DNA of 64,000 bases, from positions 744,001 to 808,000 of the forward strand of contig NZ_RXOE01000002.1 in NCBI RefSeq assembly GCF_003965815.1. The letters are read 5' to 3'. This DNA comes from Variovorax gossypii (GTDB lineage: Bacteria > Pseudomonadota > Gammaproteobacteria > Burkholderiales > Burkholderiaceae_C). The notes beneath the pieces were generated by a model that made no database searches, was not told where the DNA came from, and saw nothing but the letters and a program-made list of their open reading frames with translations. Shown piece after piece: positions 1 to 10,189 of the stretch (its first letter is position 1; each line of letters opens with the position of its first letter). Both the position numbers and the translations under genes were made by a program.

Positions 1-123
<123 letters not shown>

Positions 124-151
124 TTACCCTCGCATCACAGGAGTCGCAATC

Positions 152-793
152 GTGATCACGCTTGCTCTGTCCAAAGGCCGCATCTTCGAAGAGACGATGC
201 CCCTGCTGGCCGCCGCCGGCATCGAGGTCACCGAAGACCCCGAGAAGTCGCGCAAGCTCATCCTCGGCACCACCCGCCCCGACGTGCGCGTGGTGCTGGT
301 GCGCGCCTCCGACGTGCCCACCTACGTGCAGTACGGCGGCGCCGACCTCGGCGTGACCGGTCTCGACGTGCTGCTGGAGCACGGCAACCAGGGCCTCTAC
401 CAGCCGCTGGACCTGCGCATCGCCGCTTGCCGCCTGAGCGTGGCCGTGCGCGCCGACTACGACTACGCCTCGGCCGTGAAGCAGGGCTCGCGCCTGCGCG
501 TGGCCACCAAGTACGTGGGCCTCGCGCGTGACTTCTTCGCCAGCAAGGGCGTGCACGTCGACCTGATCAAGCTCTACGGCAGCATGGAGCTGGCGCCGCT
601 CACCGGCCTGGCCGACGCCATCGTCGACCTGGTCTCCACCGGCAACACGCTCAAGGCCAACCACCTCGTCGAGGTGGAGCGCATCATGGACATCAGCGCC
701 CGCCTGGTGGTGAACCAGGCCGCGCTCAAGCTCAAGCGCGAGCCCATCCGCCACATCATCGACGCGTTCGCCTCCGCCATTCCTTCCGCCTGA
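152..793 (+). CDS. hisG: ATP phosphoribosyltransferase catalytic subunit, short form
   Basis: First enzyme of histidine biosynthesis, condensing ATP with PRPP. The 213-residue product starts [11 protein letters not shown] and contains the PRPP-binding stretch [13 protein letters not shown] near residues 155-167. Its length marks the short HisG form, which lacks the C-terminal regulatory domain and in known systems needs the HisZ regulatory subunit; no hisZ is in the window. The start is a GTG, chosen because an AGGAG ribosome-binding site (139-143) lies eight bases upstream and the family N-terminus begins there. It leads the his operon and is followed by hisD after 18 bases. Confidence 0.97.
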   Translation: MITLALSKGRIFEETMPLLAAAGIEVTEDPEKSRKLILGTTRPDVRVVLVRASDVPTYVQYGGADLGVTGLDVLLEHGNQGLYQPLDLRIAACRLSVAVRADYDYASAVKQGSRLRVATKYVGLARDFFASKGVHVDLIKLYGSMELAPLTGLADAIVDLVSTGNTLKANHLVEVERIMDISARLVVNQAALKLKREPIRHIIDAFASAIPSA

Positions 794-811
794 ACCCTTC
801 CGTCCAGTCCC

Positions 812-2134
812 ATGACCCTGAAAGCAGCCCCCCTCCGCCTGTCCACGACTTCAGCCAGCTTCGACGCTGAATTCAAGGCGCGGCTGCATTGGTCCGCGGA
901 CGCCGACGCGGCCATCGAGAAGGTGGTGGCGGACATCCTCGCCGACGTGCAGACGCGCGGCGACGAGGCGGTGCTCGAGTACACGAACCGTTTCGACAAG
1001 CTCGACGCGAAGACGCTGCCCGAGCTGGAGCTGACGCAGGCCGAGCTCAAGGCCGCCTTCGAATCGCTGCCCGCAGCGCAGCGCGACGCGCTCGAAGCTG
1101 CCGCGCGCCGCGTGCGCAGCTATCACGAGGCCCAGAAGAAGGCCAGCGGCGAGAGCTGGAGCTACCGCGACACCGACGGCACGCTGCTCGGCCAGAAGGT
1201 CACGCCGCTCGACCGCGTCGGCATCTACGTGCCCGGCGGCAAGGCCGCCTATCCGTCGAGCGTGCTGATGAACGCCATTCCGGCGCACGTTGCCGGGGTG
1301 GGCGAGATCATCATGGTCGTGCCGACGCCGAAGGGCGAGAAGAACCAGCTGGTGCTGGCAGCGGCCTACGTGGCCGGCGTGACACGCGGCTTCACCATCG
1401 GCGGCGCCCAGGCCGTGGCCGCGCTGGCCTACGGCACGGCCACCGTTCCCGCCGTCGACAAGATCACCGGCCCGGGCAACGCCTACGTCGCGGCCGCCAA
1501 GCGCCGCGTGTTCGGCACCGTGGGCATCGACATGATCGCGGGCCCCAGCGAGATCCTGGTGCTGGCCGACGGCACCACGCCGCCCGAGTGGGTGGCGATG
1601 GACCTGTTCAGCCAGGCCGAGCACGACGAGCTGGCACAGAGCATCCTGCTGTGCCCCGACGCGGCCTACATCGACCGCGTGCAGGCCGAGATCGACCGCC
1701 TGCTGCCCGCCATGCCGCGCGCGGAAATCATCGCCGCCTCGCTCAACGGACGCGGCGCGCTGATCCACACGAAGAGCATGGAAGAGGCCTGCGAGATCAG
1801 CAACCGCATCGCTCCCGAGCACCTGGAAGTGAGCAGCAGCGAGCCGAACCGCTGGGAGCCGCTGCTGCGCCACGCCGGCGCGATCTTCCTCGGCGCCTTC
1901 ACCAGCGAGAGCCTGGGCGACTACTGCGCCGGGCCGAACCACGTGCTGCCCACCAGCGGCACGGCGCGCTTTTCGAGCCCGCTGGGCGTGTACGACTTCC
2001 AGAAGCGCTCCAGCCTGATCGAGGTCAGCGAGGCCGGCGCGCAGGTGCTGGGTCCGGTCGCCGTGACGCTGGCCGAGGGCGAAGGCCTGCAGGCGCACGC
2101 CGAGGCCGCCCGCATGCGGCTGCGTAAGATCTGA
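812..2134 (+). CDS. hisD: Histidinol dehydrogenase
   Basis: Catalyses the last two oxidations of histidine synthesis, L-histidinol to L-histidine with NAD. The 440-residue product has family landmarks in order: [16 protein letters not shown], the [11 protein letters not shown] segment, [17 protein letters not shown], the zinc/active-site region SQAEHDE, and the C-terminal [10 protein letters not shown]. Length is normal for the family. It follows hisG by 18 bases in the same direction. A 12-bp palindrome (CCCGCATGCGGG, 2148-2159) lies just after its stop and overlaps the region of the ribosome-binding site of the next gene. Confidence 0.98.
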   Translation: MTLKAAPLRLSTTSASFDAEFKARLHWSADADAAIEKVVADILADVQTRGDEAVLEYTNRFDKLDAKTLPELELTQAELKAAFESLPAAQRDALEAAARRVRSYHEAQKKASGESWSYRDTDGTLLGQKVTPLDRVGIYVPGGKAAYPSSVLMNAIPAHVAGVGEIIMVVPTPKGEKNQLVLAAAYVAGVTRGFTIGGAQAVAALAYGTATVPAVDKITGPGNAYVAAAKRRVFGTVGIDMIAGPSEILVLADGTTPPEWVAMDLFSQAEHDELAQSILLCPDAAYIDRVQAEIDRLLPAMPRAEIIAASLNGRGALIHTKSMEEACEISNRIAPEHLEVSSSEPNRWEPLLRHAGAIFLGAFTSESLGDYCAGPNHVLPTSGTARFSSPLGVYDFQKRSSLIEVSEAGAQVLGPVAVTLAEGEGLQAHAEAARMRLRKI

Positions 2135-2172
2135 ATTCCAATAACAACCCGCATGCGGGAGGAGCACGCCTG

Positions 2173-3018
2173 ATGATCGATCGTCTTTTCGGTTTGCGTT
2201 TCTTCGGTTCGCGCCTGTTCAGATTCGCCACCACGGCCGTCGCGGGCGCCGCGCTGCTGGCGGCCTGCAGCCAGATGCCGCAGGCGCCGCGCGAGTCGGT
2301 AGCCGCCACGGCCACGCCCAGCGCCGCGCCCGCAGCTCCGGCGCCGCAGCTCGGCACGCAGTGGGGCGAGGGCATCGAATCGAAGACCCGCACGGTCGTC
2401 ACCAAGCGCCTTTCCGACCGGCCGGACGACCTGGCCTCGCTGGGCTACAACGAGGCCTCCGCCGTGCGCCGCGCGGTGGGCGCCAACGCCGAAAGACGCC
2501 TGAACCTGCTGCTGGCCGACGGCGACGTCGAGTGGTCGGTGCTCGACGAGGACGGTCGCCCGCTGCCGCTGCAGCGCGCCCGCCGGGGCAGCGGCGGCGA
2601 CGACATGTTCCGCCTCGCAGGTGTCGAGGGCTCGCGCTACACGCTGCGCTTTCGCAACCTCAGCGAGCGCAGCTACGAGGTGATCGCCACGGTCGACGGC
2701 CTCGACGTGCTCAGCGGCAAGCCCGGCAGCCTGCGCAACGGCGGCTACGTGCTGCAGCCGCTGCAGTCGCTGACCATCGAAGGCTTCCGCAAGAGCCAGA
2801 ACGAGGTGGCCGCCTTCCGCTTTTCCGCGCCCGGCCGCGCCTATGCGGCGAACACCGAGGCCGGCGACGTGCGCAACATCGGCGTGATCGGCGCCGCGCT
2901 GTTCGAGCTCGAGCAGCGCGACGTGCCCCGCCGCCAGCGCCGCGACGCCGCGCCGCCGCAGCCCAGCGCATTCCCCGCCGACGGCGCCTACGCGCCGCCG
3001 CCGCGCTACCGCAAGTGA
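2173..3018 (+). CDS. Putative outer-membrane or periplasmic lipoprotein of unknown function
   Basis: I do not recognise a named family. The 281-residue product starts with a basic, hydrophobic leader and a lipobox LLAAC with Cys at residue 32, so it should be lipid-modified. A Pro/Ala-rich linker (about 33-60) leads to a soluble domain of about 160 residues with beta-rich segments, and then a Pro/Arg-rich tail. The ATG at 2173 follows GGAGGAG at 2158-2164. It is inserted between hisD and hisC, and its TGA overlaps the ATG of the next gene, so it should be translated with the his operon. No link to histidine synthesis is evident. Confidence 0.75.
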   Translation: MIDRLFGLRFFGSRLFRFATTAVAGAALLAACSQMPQAPRESVAATATPSAAPAAPAPQLGTQWGEGIESKTRTVVTKRLSDRPDDLASLGYNEASAVRRAVGANAERRLNLLLADGDVEWSVLDEDGRPLPLQRARRGSGGDDMFRLAGVEGSRYTLRFRNLSERSYEVIATVDGLDVLSGKPGSLRNGGYVLQPLQSLTIEGFRKSQNEVAAFRFSAPGRAYAANTEAGDVRNIGVIGAALFELEQRDVPRRQRRDAAPPQPSAFPADGAYAPPPRYRK

Positions 3019-3374
3019 TGCCCATGAAGCGTGCCGTCTTCCTGCTGCTCGTGCTGGCGGCGGCCGCCGGCGGCGCGCGGGCCATGAGCATCCGCGAGCT
3101 GCGCACGCTCGAGGCCGGCGAGAAGGACGGCAAGGCCTACGCCAGCTACTACCTCGTCGGCGTGCTCGAAGGCCTGCGCGAAGGCGTGGAAGCCTCGCAG
3201 CGCAACGGGCAGAAGCCCGTGTTCTGCGTCGAGGGCCGCCGCCTCGAGCCCTCCATGGCGCGCTCGCTCTACCAGACCGAGCTGAGCCGCAATTCCGACA
3301 GTTACGAAGCCGACATGCCCGTGCAACTGGTCATGATCGGCGCCCTCCGCAACAGCTACCGCTGCACCCGATGA
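3018..3374 (+). CDS. Small exported protein, Rap1a/Tai-like
   Basis: The 118-residue product has a cleavable signal peptide ([16 protein letters not shown], predicted cut near the ARA at residues 20-22) and a compact domain with a [12 protein letters not shown] helix, Cys in PVFCVEG and a final Cys in SYRCTR. The spacing of helix, Gly and two Cys resembles Rap1a/Tai-type small periplasmic proteins; this is resemblance by eye only. The ATG at 3018 overlaps the previous TGA; a second in-frame ATG at 3024 is also possible. Its own TGA overlaps the ATG of hisC, so it is translationally coupled on both sides. Confidence 0.7.
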   Translation: MPMKRAVFLLLVLAAAAGGARAMSIRELRTLEAGEKDGKAYASYYLVGVLEGLREGVEASQRNGQKPVFCVEGRRLEPSMARSLYQTELSRNSDSYEADMPVQLVMIGALRNSYRCTR

Positions 3375-4468
3375 CCGCACCTGCCCCCGAATCCGCCCGC
3401 CCTTCGCTCGAACGCATCCGCGACGATGTGCGGTCCATGCATGGCTACGCGGTGCAGGACGCGCGCGGCTTCGTCAAGCTCGACGCGATGGAGAACCCCT
3501 ACGGCCTGCCGCCCGCTCTGCAGGCCGAGCTCGGCGCGCGTCTCGGCGCGCTGGCGCTCAACCGCTACCCGGGAGAGCGCGGCGCCGACCTGCGGCGCGC
3601 GCTGGCCGCGCATGCGCGGATGCCCGAGGGCTTCGAGCTGGTGCTGGGCAACGGCTCGGACGAGCTGATCTCGCTGCTGGCCATCGCCTGCGACCTGCCC
3701 GGCGCCACGGTGCTGGCGCCCGTGCCCGGCTTCGTGATGTACGCCATGAGCGCGAAGCTGCAGGGCCTGAAGTTCGTCGGCGTGCCGCTCACGGCCGATT
3801 TCGAACTCGACGAGGCCGCCATGCTGGCCGCCATCGCGCGGGAGAAGCCCGCCATCGTCTACCTCGCCTACCCGAACAACCCGACCGCCAACCTGTGGGA
3901 CGACGCGGTCATCGAACGGATCGTCGAGGCCCAGGGCGCGCAGGGCGGCCTGGTGGTGATCGACGAGGCCTACCAGCCCTTCGCCGCCCGCAGCTACATC
4001 GACCGGCTCGCGAAGCACGGCCACGTGCTGCTGATGCGCACGCTCAGCAAGTTCGGCCTGGCCGGTATCCGCCTGGGCTACCTGATGGGCCCGGCCGCGC
4101 TGGTCGCCGAGATCGACAAGGTGCGCCCGCCCTACAACGTGAGCGTGCTCAACTGCGAGTGCGCGCTGTTCGCGCTGGAGCACGCCGACGTGTTCGAGGC
4201 TCAGGCCCGGCAGATCCGCGAGGAGCGCGAGCGCCTGATGATGGGGCTCGGCCGCCTGCCCGGCGTGAAGACCTGGCCGAGCGACGCCAACATGATCCTG
4301 CTGCGCGTACCCGATGCCGCCAAGACCTTCGAGGGCATGAAGGCGCACGGGGTTCTGGTGAAGAACGTTTCTAAAATGCACGAACTGCTCGCAAACTGCC
4401 TGCGCCTCACCGTCGGAACGGCCGACGAGAATGCGCGGATGCTCGCGGCACTCGAAGCCTCACTATGA
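3371..4468 (+). CDS. hisC: Histidinol-phosphate aminotransferase
   Basis: PLP-dependent transfer of the amino group from glutamate to imidazole acetol phosphate. The 365-residue product shows class I/II aminotransferase features: [12 protein letters not shown] near the N-terminus, [31 protein letters not shown], and the PLP-lysine motif [15 protein letters not shown]. Length is typical. The ATG overlaps the preceding TGA by four bases (ATGA), and its own stop overlaps hisB in the same way, indicating a tightly coupled operon. Confidence 0.97.
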   Translation: MTAPAPESARPSLERIRDDVRSMHGYAVQDARGFVKLDAMENPYGLPPALQAELGARLGALALNRYPGERGADLRRALAAHARMPEGFELVLGNGSDELISLLAIACDLPGATVLAPVPGFVMYAMSAKLQGLKFVGVPLTADFELDEAAMLAAIAREKPAIVYLAYPNNPTANLWDDAVIERIVEAQGAQGGLVVIDEAYQPFAARSYIDRLAKHGHVLLMRTLSKFGLAGIRLGYLMGPAALVAEIDKVRPPYNVSVLNCECALFALEHADVFEAQARQIREERERLMMGLGRLPGVKTWPSDANMILLRVPDAAKTFEGMKAHGVLVKNVSKMHELLANCLRLTVGTADENARMLAALEASL

Positions 4469-5082
4469 CCACCCCCACCACCACGGGCAGCACCGATCGC
4501 ATCGCGACGGTCACCCGCAACACCGCCGAGACGAAGATCACCGTCAGCGTCAACCTCGACGGCACCGGAAAAGCCAAGCTCTCCACCGGCATCGGCTTCT
4601 TCGACCACATGCTCGACCAGATCGCCCGCCACGGGCTGATCGACCTCGAGATCGACTGCCAGGGCGACCTGCACATCGACGGCCACCACACGGTGGAAGA
4701 CGTCGGCATCACGCTGGGCCAGGCCGTGGCCAAGGCCGTGGGCGACAAGAAGGGCATTCGCCGCTACGGCCATGCCTACGTGCCGCTCGACGAGGCCCTG
4801 AGCCGCGTCGTGATCGACTTCTCGGGCCGTCCGGGCCTGGTGATGCACGTGCCGTTCACCAGCGGGATGATCGGCACCTTCGACAGCCAGCTCACCTACG
4901 AGTTCTTCCAGGGCTTCGTGAACCACGCCTTCGTCACGCTGCACATCGACAACCTCAAGGGCGTCAATGCGCACCACCAGTGCGAGACCGTCTTCAAGGC
5001 CTTCGCGCGCGCCATGCGCGGCGCGCTCGAGCTCGATCCCCGCTCGGCGGGGGTGATCCCGTCGACCAAGGGCTCGCTCTGA
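4465..5082 (+). CDS. hisB: Imidazoleglycerol-phosphate dehydratase
   Basis: Manganese-dependent dehydration of imidazole glycerol phosphate. The 205-residue product is the monofunctional form (no fused histidinol phosphatase). It carries the duplicated metal-binding signatures [16 protein letters not shown] and [15 protein letters not shown] in the first half and [11 protein letters not shown] followed by [16 protein letters not shown] in the second, ending with the usual IPSTKGSL. Its ATG overlaps the hisC stop. Confidence 0.98.
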   Translation: MTTPTTTGSTDRIATVTRNTAETKITVSVNLDGTGKAKLSTGIGFFDHMLDQIARHGLIDLEIDCQGDLHIDGHHTVEDVGITLGQAVAKAVGDKKGIRRYGHAYVPLDEALSRVVIDFSGRPGLVMHVPFTSGMIGTFDSQLTYEFFQGFVNHAFVTLHIDNLKGVNAHHQCETVFKAFARAMRGALELDPRSAGVIPSTKGSL

Positions 5083-5101
5083 GGCCGGCGATCGTCAAGC
5101 T

Positions 5102-5761
5102 ATGAAATCTGTAGCAGCAAACACCGTCGCGGTCGTCGACTACGGCATGGGCAACCTGCACTCCGTGTCGCAGGCCGTGCGCCACGCGGCCGATCAGGTC
5201 GGCGTGGAGGTGTTCGTCACCTCCGATCCCGACGTGGTCCGCAAGGCCACCCGCGTGGTTCTGCCGGGGCAGGGCGCGATGCCCGACTGCATGCGCGAGC
5301 TGCGCGACTCCGGCCTGCAGGAATCGGTGCTCGAGGCGGCGGCGAGCAAGCCGCTCTTCGGCGTGTGCGTGGGCATGCAGATGATGCTGTCGCGCAGCGA
5401 CGAGGGCCCGACCGACGGCCTGGGCCTCATTCCGGGCGAGGTGGTCAAGTTCGACCTGGCCGGCCGCCTGCAGCCCGACGGCAGCCGCTTCAAGGTGCCG
5501 CAGATGGGCTGGAACCAGGTGCGGCAGGCCCAGCCCCACGCGGTGTGGGCGGGGGTTCCCGACCTCAGCTACTTCTATTTCGTGCACAGCTTCTATGCCC
5601 GCCCGGCCGACCCCAAACACAGTGTGGGTGAAGCGGAATATGGCGCGAGCTTTACCGCGGCCATCGCACGCGATAACATTTTTGCAACCCAGTTCCACCC
5701 GGAGAAGAGTGCGGACCACGGGCTGCAGCTATATCGCAATTTCCTCCACTGGAATCCCTGA
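5102..5761 (+). CDS. hisH: Imidazole glycerol phosphate synthase, glutaminase subunit
   Basis: Class I glutamine amidotransferase that supplies ammonia to HisF. The 219-residue product has [10 protein letters not shown] at the start, the nucleophile elbow GVCVGMQMM with the catalytic Cys, and the His-Glu pair in [10 protein letters not shown] near the C-terminus. Its partner HisF is encoded about 5.3 kb downstream rather than directly beside hisA, because of inserted genes. Confidence 0.97.
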   Translation: MKSVAANTVAVVDYGMGNLHSVSQAVRHAADQVGVEVFVTSDPDVVRKATRVVLPGQGAMPDCMRELRDSGLQESVLEAAASKPLFGVCVGMQMMLSRSDEGPTDGLGLIPGEVVKFDLAGRLQPDGSRFKVPQMGWNQVRQAQPHAVWAGVPDLSYFYFVHSFYARPADPKHSVGEAEYGASFTAAIARDNIFATQFHPEKSADHGLQLYRNFLHWNP

Positions 5762-5825
5762 ACCTGTTTTTTCCAGCCGGGCTGAAGCTCCGACAGCCCG
5801 GATTTCGCATACTCGCGTCACTTCC

Positions 5826-6566
5826 ATGCTCCTCATTCCCGCCATTGATCTCAAAGACGGCCACTGCGTTCGACTCAAGCAGGGCGACATGGATCAGTCC
5901 ACCATCTTCAGCGAAGACCCCGCAGCCATGGCCCGCAAGTGGGTCGACGCCGGCGCGCGGCGGCTGCACCTGGTCGACCTGAACGGCGCCTTCGCCGGCA
6001 AGCCGCAGAACCACGCGGCGATCAAGGCGATCCTGAAAGAGGTGGGCGACGACATCCCGGTGCAGCTCGGCGGCGGCATCCGCGACCTCGACACCATCGA
6101 GCGCTACATCGACGACGGCCTGCGCTACGTGATCATCGGCACCGCCGCGGTCAAGAACCCCGGCTTCCTGAAGGACGCCTGCAGCGCCTTCGGCGGCCAC
6201 ATCATCGTCGGCCTGGACGCCAAGGACGGCAAGGTCGCCACCGACGGCTGGAGCAAGCTCACGGGCCACGAGGTGGCCGACCTGGGCAAGAAGTTCGAGG
6301 ACTACGGCGTCGAGTCGATCATCTACACCGACATCGGCCGCGACGGCATGCTCTCGGGCATCAACATCGAGGCCACAGTCAAGCTGGCGCAGGCGCTGAC
6401 CATCCCGGTGATCGCCTCGGGCGGCCTGTCGAACATGGCCGACATCGACCAGCTCTGCGCGGTCGAGTCCGACGGCGTCGAGGGCGTGATCTGCGGCCGC
6501 GCCATCTATTCGGGCGACCTCGACTTCGCCGCTGCGCAGGCGCGCGCGGACGAGCTGACGGCCTGA
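5826..6566 (+). CDS. hisA: ProFAR isomerase
   Basis: A (beta/alpha)8-barrel enzyme catalysing the Amadori isomerisation of ProFAR in histidine synthesis; 246 residues. The start ATG at 5826 gives the family N-terminus [12 protein letters not shown] with the first catalytic Asp. The second catalytic Asp lies in [11 protein letters not shown]. Phosphate-binding loops VQLGGGIRD and IASGGLSN are present. An open frame extends upstream to 5595 but overlaps hisH and has no family match, so it was not used. The next gene, an ATPase, starts 20 bases after the stop. Confidence 0.97.
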   Translation: MLLIPAIDLKDGHCVRLKQGDMDQSTIFSEDPAAMARKWVDAGARRLHLVDLNGAFAGKPQNHAAIKAILKEVGDDIPVQLGGGIRDLDTIERYIDDGLRYVIIGTAAVKNPGFLKDACSAFGGHIIVGLDAKDGKVATDGWSKLTGHEVADLGKKFEDYGVESIIYTDIGRDGMLSGINIEATVKLAQALTIPVIASGGLSNMADIDQLCAVESDGVEGVICGRAIYSGDLDFAAAQARADELTA

Positions 6567-6585
6567 CGCTCCCGTCGCGCAGCGC

Positions 6586-7758
6586 GTGCTCTCCGCGCTC
6601 GCCATCGCCAATTACCGGTCGCTGCGGCAGCTGACCGTGCCGCTGGGCCGGCTCACGGTCGTGACCGGGCCCAACGGCAGCGGCAAGTCGAGCGTGTACC
6701 GCGCGATGCGCCTGCTGGCCGACATCGCCAACGGTGGCGTGATCCGCTCGCTGGTGCGCGAGGGCGGGCTTTCATCCACCCTGTGGGCCGGGCCCGAGCG
6801 CTTCTCGGCCGCCATGCTGCGCGGCGACGTGCCGGTGCAGGGCACGGGCCGCAGCGAACCGGTGGCGCTGAAACTGGGCTTTGCCGGCGTCGAGGCCGAG
6901 GACTTCGGCTACGCCATCGACATCGGCCTGCCGCCGCCGATTCCCTCGACCGCGTTCTCGCACGACCCTCAGATCAAGCACGAGGCCATCTGGTGCGGCC
7001 CGCTGCTGCGGCCCTCCACGCAGCTGGTCGACCGCAAGGGCGCCGCCCTGCGCCTGCGCGAGGGCAAGGGCTGGCAGGCCGTCGGGCGGCCGATCCCGGC
7101 TTTCGCGAGCATGATGACCGAGCATGCCGACCCGCGCGACGCGCCCGAGATGCTCACGCTGCGCGAGCAGATGCGCTCCTGGCGCTTCTACGACCATTTC
7201 CGCTCCGACGCCGATGCGCCCGCTCGCCAGCCGCAGCTGGGCACCTACACGCCGGTGCTCGCCAACGACGGCGCCGACCTGGCGGCCGCGCTGCAGACCA
7301 TCCGCGAGATCGGCGACAACGAGGCGCTCGACCGCGCCGTGGACGACGCCTTCCCGGGCGCCGGCATCGAGATCCGCGTGACCGGCGACCGCTTCGAGAC
7401 GCTGATGCACCAGCACGGCCTGCTGAGGCCCCTGACAGCCGCCGAACTCTCCGACGGCACGTTGCGCTACCTGTTGTGGATCGCGGCGCTGCTCACGCCG
7501 CGGCCGCCCGCGCTGCTGGTGCTCAATGAACCCGAAACCAGCCTGCACCCCGACCTGCTGCCGGCGCTGGGCCGCCTCATCGCGCAGGCCGCGCGGCAGT
7601 CGCAGGTGATCGTGGTGTCGCACGCGGCGCGGCTCATTTCCGCGCTGGACGACAGCGACGGCATGCAGCCGGTGGTGCTGGAGAAGCGTTTCGGCGAGAC
7701 GCGCATCGCGAACCTCGACATGAGCGAGATTCCGCGATGGGAGTGGCTGGCCCGGTAG
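6586..7758 (+). CDS. AAA ATPase, OLD/RecF-like, without TOPRIM domain
   Basis: The 390-residue product has an ABC-type ATPase core: N-terminal strand IANYRSLRQLTV, Walker A GPNGSGKS (residues 28-35), a signature-like LSDGTLRY, Walker B LLVLNEPETSLHPDLL, and a switch His in VSHAARL. This is the layout of OLD-like/SMC-related single ATPases of unknown specific function. No TOPRIM nuclease domain follows. The start is GTG at 6586, 20 bases past hisA; no ATG gives the conserved N-terminal strand. It sits inside the his operon between hisA and the reverse-strand genes, so it may use his transcription. The substrate is unknown. Confidence 0.88.
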   Translation: MLSALAIANYRSLRQLTVPLGRLTVVTGPNGSGKSSVYRAMRLLADIANGGVIRSLVREGGLSSTLWAGPERFSAAMLRGDVPVQGTGRSEPVALKLGFAGVEAEDFGYAIDIGLPPPIPSTAFSHDPQIKHEAIWCGPLLRPSTQLVDRKGAALRLREGKGWQAVGRPIPAFASMMTEHADPRDAPEMLTLREQMRSWRFYDHFRSDADAPARQPQLGTYTPVLANDGADLAAALQTIREIGDNEALDRAVDDAFPGAGIEIRVTGDRFETLMHQHGLLRPLTAAELSDGTLRYLLWIAALLTPRPPALLVLNEPETSLHPDLLPALGRLIAQAARQSQVIVVSHAARLISALDDSDGMQPVVLEKRFGETRIANLDMSEIPRWEWLAR

Positions 7759-7780
7759 CAGTGGCCGGTCGGTCGAGGGC

Positions 7781-8698
7781 TTATTCCGCCTTGACCGACA
7801 TGGTCTGGATGATCGTCTCCAGCTGCGCGCTCATCGGCAGGTTGATGCTTTCCCCCGACGGCAGCTTGCGCAGGAACCAGCGCTTGTACTGGCGCTCGAT
7901 CTCGCCGTCCTCCGCGAGCACCTGGAAGGTGTCGATCACCACCTTGTTGAGCTGCGGGTCGCCCTTGCGGTACATGATCCCGTAGGGGTCGTAGGAGAGG
8001 AAGTCGCCGACCACCTCGTAGTCGGACTTGGCGGCGTCCTTCGCGATCAGGCCGTAGAGCAGCACGTCGTCGGTGGCGAAGGCGTCGGCCTGGCCGCTCT
8101 TCACCAGCCCGAACGACTCCGCATGGTCGCGCGTCACCTGCAGGTTGATGTTCAGCTTGAACTTGTCCGACAGGTCGCGCAGCGTCTTCTCGTTGGTGGT
8201 CCCGGCCGTGACGGCCACCTTCCTGCCCGCGAGGTCGCGGAACGACTTGATCGGCGAGCCCTTCTTCACCAGCACCTTGGTGCCCGAGACGAACATCGTG
8301 GGCGAGAAGCTCACGCGCTTCTGGCGCTCGAGGTTGTTGGTGGTGGAGCCGCACTCCAGGTCGACCTTGCCGCTCACCACCGCGTCGATGCGCGAATCGG
8401 AGGTCACGGGCACCCACTTGATCGTGAGGCTCTTGTTCACCGCGTCCTCGATGGCCGTCACCAGCGCGCGGCAGAGCTCGATCGAATAGCCGATGGGCTC
8501 GTTGCGCGCATTGAGGTACGAGAACGGCACTGACGACTCGCGGTAGCCGATGGCGATGGTGCCGGTTTCGCGGGCCTTGGCCAGCGTGCCCGTGAGCTGC
8601 TCCTGCGCCCGTGCGGGCCCCGCGGGCAGCGCCGCGAGAACCACGGCCGCCAGCAGCGCGGCGAAGAAAGCGGATGGCAGCTTGCCGATGCGCTTCAT
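7781..8698 (-). CDS. Amino-acid-type periplasmic solute-binding protein (GltI-like)
   Basis: The 305-residue product has a signal peptide (MKRIGKLPSAFFAALLAAVVL, predicted cut after PARAQ) and a SBP_bac_3 fold: IAIGYRESSVPFSYLN, GYSIELCRALV, VDLECGSTTNN, VAVTAGTTNEKTL, FATDDVLLYGL. These match glutamate/aspartate-binding GltI-type proteins of ABC importers. No ABC permease or ATPase is nearby; instead it lies 17 bases downstream of a DAACS symporter gene on the same strand, so the two are probably one transcript. The ligand (acidic amino acid or dicarboxylate) is inferred. Confidence 0.92.
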   Translation of the reverse strand: MKRIGKLPSAFFAALLAAVVLAALPAGPARAQEQLTGTLAKARETGTIAIGYRESSVPFSYLNARNEPIGYSIELCRALVTAIEDAVNKSLTIKWVPVTSDSRIDAVVSGKVDLECGSTTNNLERQKRVSFSPTMFVSGTKVLVKKGSPIKSFRDLAGRKVAVTAGTTNEKTLRDLSDKFKLNINLQVTRDHAESFGLVKSGQADAFATDDVLLYGLIAKDAAKSDYEVVGDFLSYDPYGIMYRKGDPQLNKVVIDTFQVLAEDGEIERQYKRWFLRKLPSGESINLPMSAQLETIIQTMSVKAE

Positions 8699-8715
8699 GG
8701 TGTTTCTTCTTCGGC

Positions 8716-10020
8716 TCAGGCGTGCGCCGGGTGGGCGAGGGTGGCGTTGGCTTCCTCGTCGAGCGCCTTGGCGTTGATCTCGGCGTCGCTCTCGGAAAGC
8801 AGCTCGCCCTCCCACTTGGCGACCACCGCAGTGGCGATGGAGTTGCCGACCGCGTTGGTGGCCGAGCGGCCCATGTCGAGGAAGGTGTCCACGCCCAGGA
8901 TCAGCAGCAGGCCGGCCTCGGGAATGTCGAAGTGGTTCAGCGTGGCGGCGATCACCACCAGCGAGGCGCGCGGCACGCCGGCCATGCCCTTGGAGGTGAG
9001 CATCAGGATCAGCAGCATCGTGATCTGCGTGCTGATCGGCATGTGGATGTTGTAGGCCTGCGCGATGAAGAGCACGGCGAAGGTGCAGTACATCATCGAG
9101 CCGTCGAGGTTGAACGAGTAGCCCATCGGCATCACGAAGCTGGAGATCTTGCGCTTCACGCCGAAACGGTCGAGCGCCTGCAGGATCTTCGGATAGGCCG
9201 CCTCGGAGCTGGCGGTTGCGAACGACAGCAGGAAGGCTTCCTTGATGAGCACCAGCAGCTTGAGCACGCGCGGGCCGAGGAACAGGAAGCCAGCCAGGAT
9301 CAGCACGCCCCACAGCACGAACAGGCCCAGGTAGAAGTCGCCCATGAACACCGCGAACTTCAGCAGGATGCCCAGGCCGTTGACGGCCACGGTGGCTGCC
9401 ATGGCGGCCAGCACGGCGAGCGGCGCGAGCTTCATCACGTAGCCCGTGATCTTGAGCATCGCGTGCGAGAGTTCCTCGATGGCGGCGACCAGCGTCTTGG
9501 CCTTGTCGCCCAGCGAGGCCAGCGCCACGCCGAAGAACATCGAGAACACCACGATCTGCAGGATCTCGTTGTTGGCCATGGCTTCCACGAAGGACTTCGG
9601 CACCGTGTGGCTCACGAAGTCCTTCAGCGTGAATTTCGAGGTGGCGAGGTTGGCCGAGGCGCCGATGTCGGGCAGCGGCAGGCCGAGGTTCTCGCCGGGC
9701 TTGAGCAGGTTGGCCATGACCAGGCCGATGACCAGCGAGATCAGCGAGGCGGTGAGGAACCAGCCGATGGCCTTGCCGAACACGCGGCCGACCGACTTGG
9801 CGTCGCCCATGTGCGCGATGCCCACCACCAGCGTGGAGAACACCAGCGGGCCGATCAGCATCTTGATGAGGCGCAGGAAGACGTCCGAGACGATGGAGAC
9901 GTAGTCCGCGATTTCCTTGGCGGCTTTCTTGTCCGGAAAGCTCGAGAAGATCATGTAGCCGACGATGATGCCCAGCACCATCGCGATCAGGATCCATGCG
10001 GCCATCGGCAGCTTCTTCAT
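8716..10020 (-). CDS. Dicarboxylate/amino acid:cation symporter (DAACS family, GltP/DctA-like)
   Basis: A secondary transporter of 434 residues with repeated membrane segments. Family motifs include LLILGVDTFLDMGRSATNAVGNSIA near the C-terminus (the DMxRxxxN substrate/cation site), SSEAAYPKIL (hairpin 1, usually SSxATLP), and MPMGYSFNLDGSMMYCTF. The ATG at 10018-10020 gives the usual MKKLPMAAWILIA start; an upstream extension to 10263 overlaps the divergent mutarotase and was rejected. Substrate could be glutamate, aspartate or C4-dicarboxylates; the SSEAA hairpin differs from standard DctA, so I leave it open. It is divergent from the mutarotase gene, with about 170 bases of shared upstream region. 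Confidence 0.93.
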   Translation of the reverse strand: MKKLPMAAWILIAMVLGIIVGYMIFSSFPDKKAAKEIADYVSIVSDVFLRLIKMLIGPLVFSTLVVGIAHMGDAKSVGRVFGKAIGWFLTASLISLVIGLVMANLLKPGENLGLPLPDIGASANLATSKFTLKDFVSHTVPKSFVEAMANNEILQIVVFSMFFGVALASLGDKAKTLVAAIEELSHAMLKITGYVMKLAPLAVLAAMAATVAVNGLGILLKFAVFMGDFYLGLFVLWGVLILAGFLFLGPRVLKLLVLIKEAFLLSFATASSEAAYPKILQALDRFGVKRKISSFVMPMGYSFNLDGSMMYCTFAVLFIAQAYNIHMPISTQITMLLILMLTSKGMAGVPRASLVVIAATLNHFDIPEAGLLLILGVDTFLDMGRSATNAVGNSIATAVVAKWEGELLSESDAEINAKALDEEANATLAHPAHA

Positions 10021-10189
10021 ACGTATCCCCTTTTTGTCGTGTGAGAGTAGTTTTTCGAGCGCTCGGGACCGACTTGCACGTTGTCCCTCGATGCAAGCGA
10101 TCACAGGGTATCCAAGAAGGCCCCGGGCACGCAATGGCCCTTGATGCCAATTCCGTGCCACGGTATGGGTGCTGCCTACAATTCTCGCC

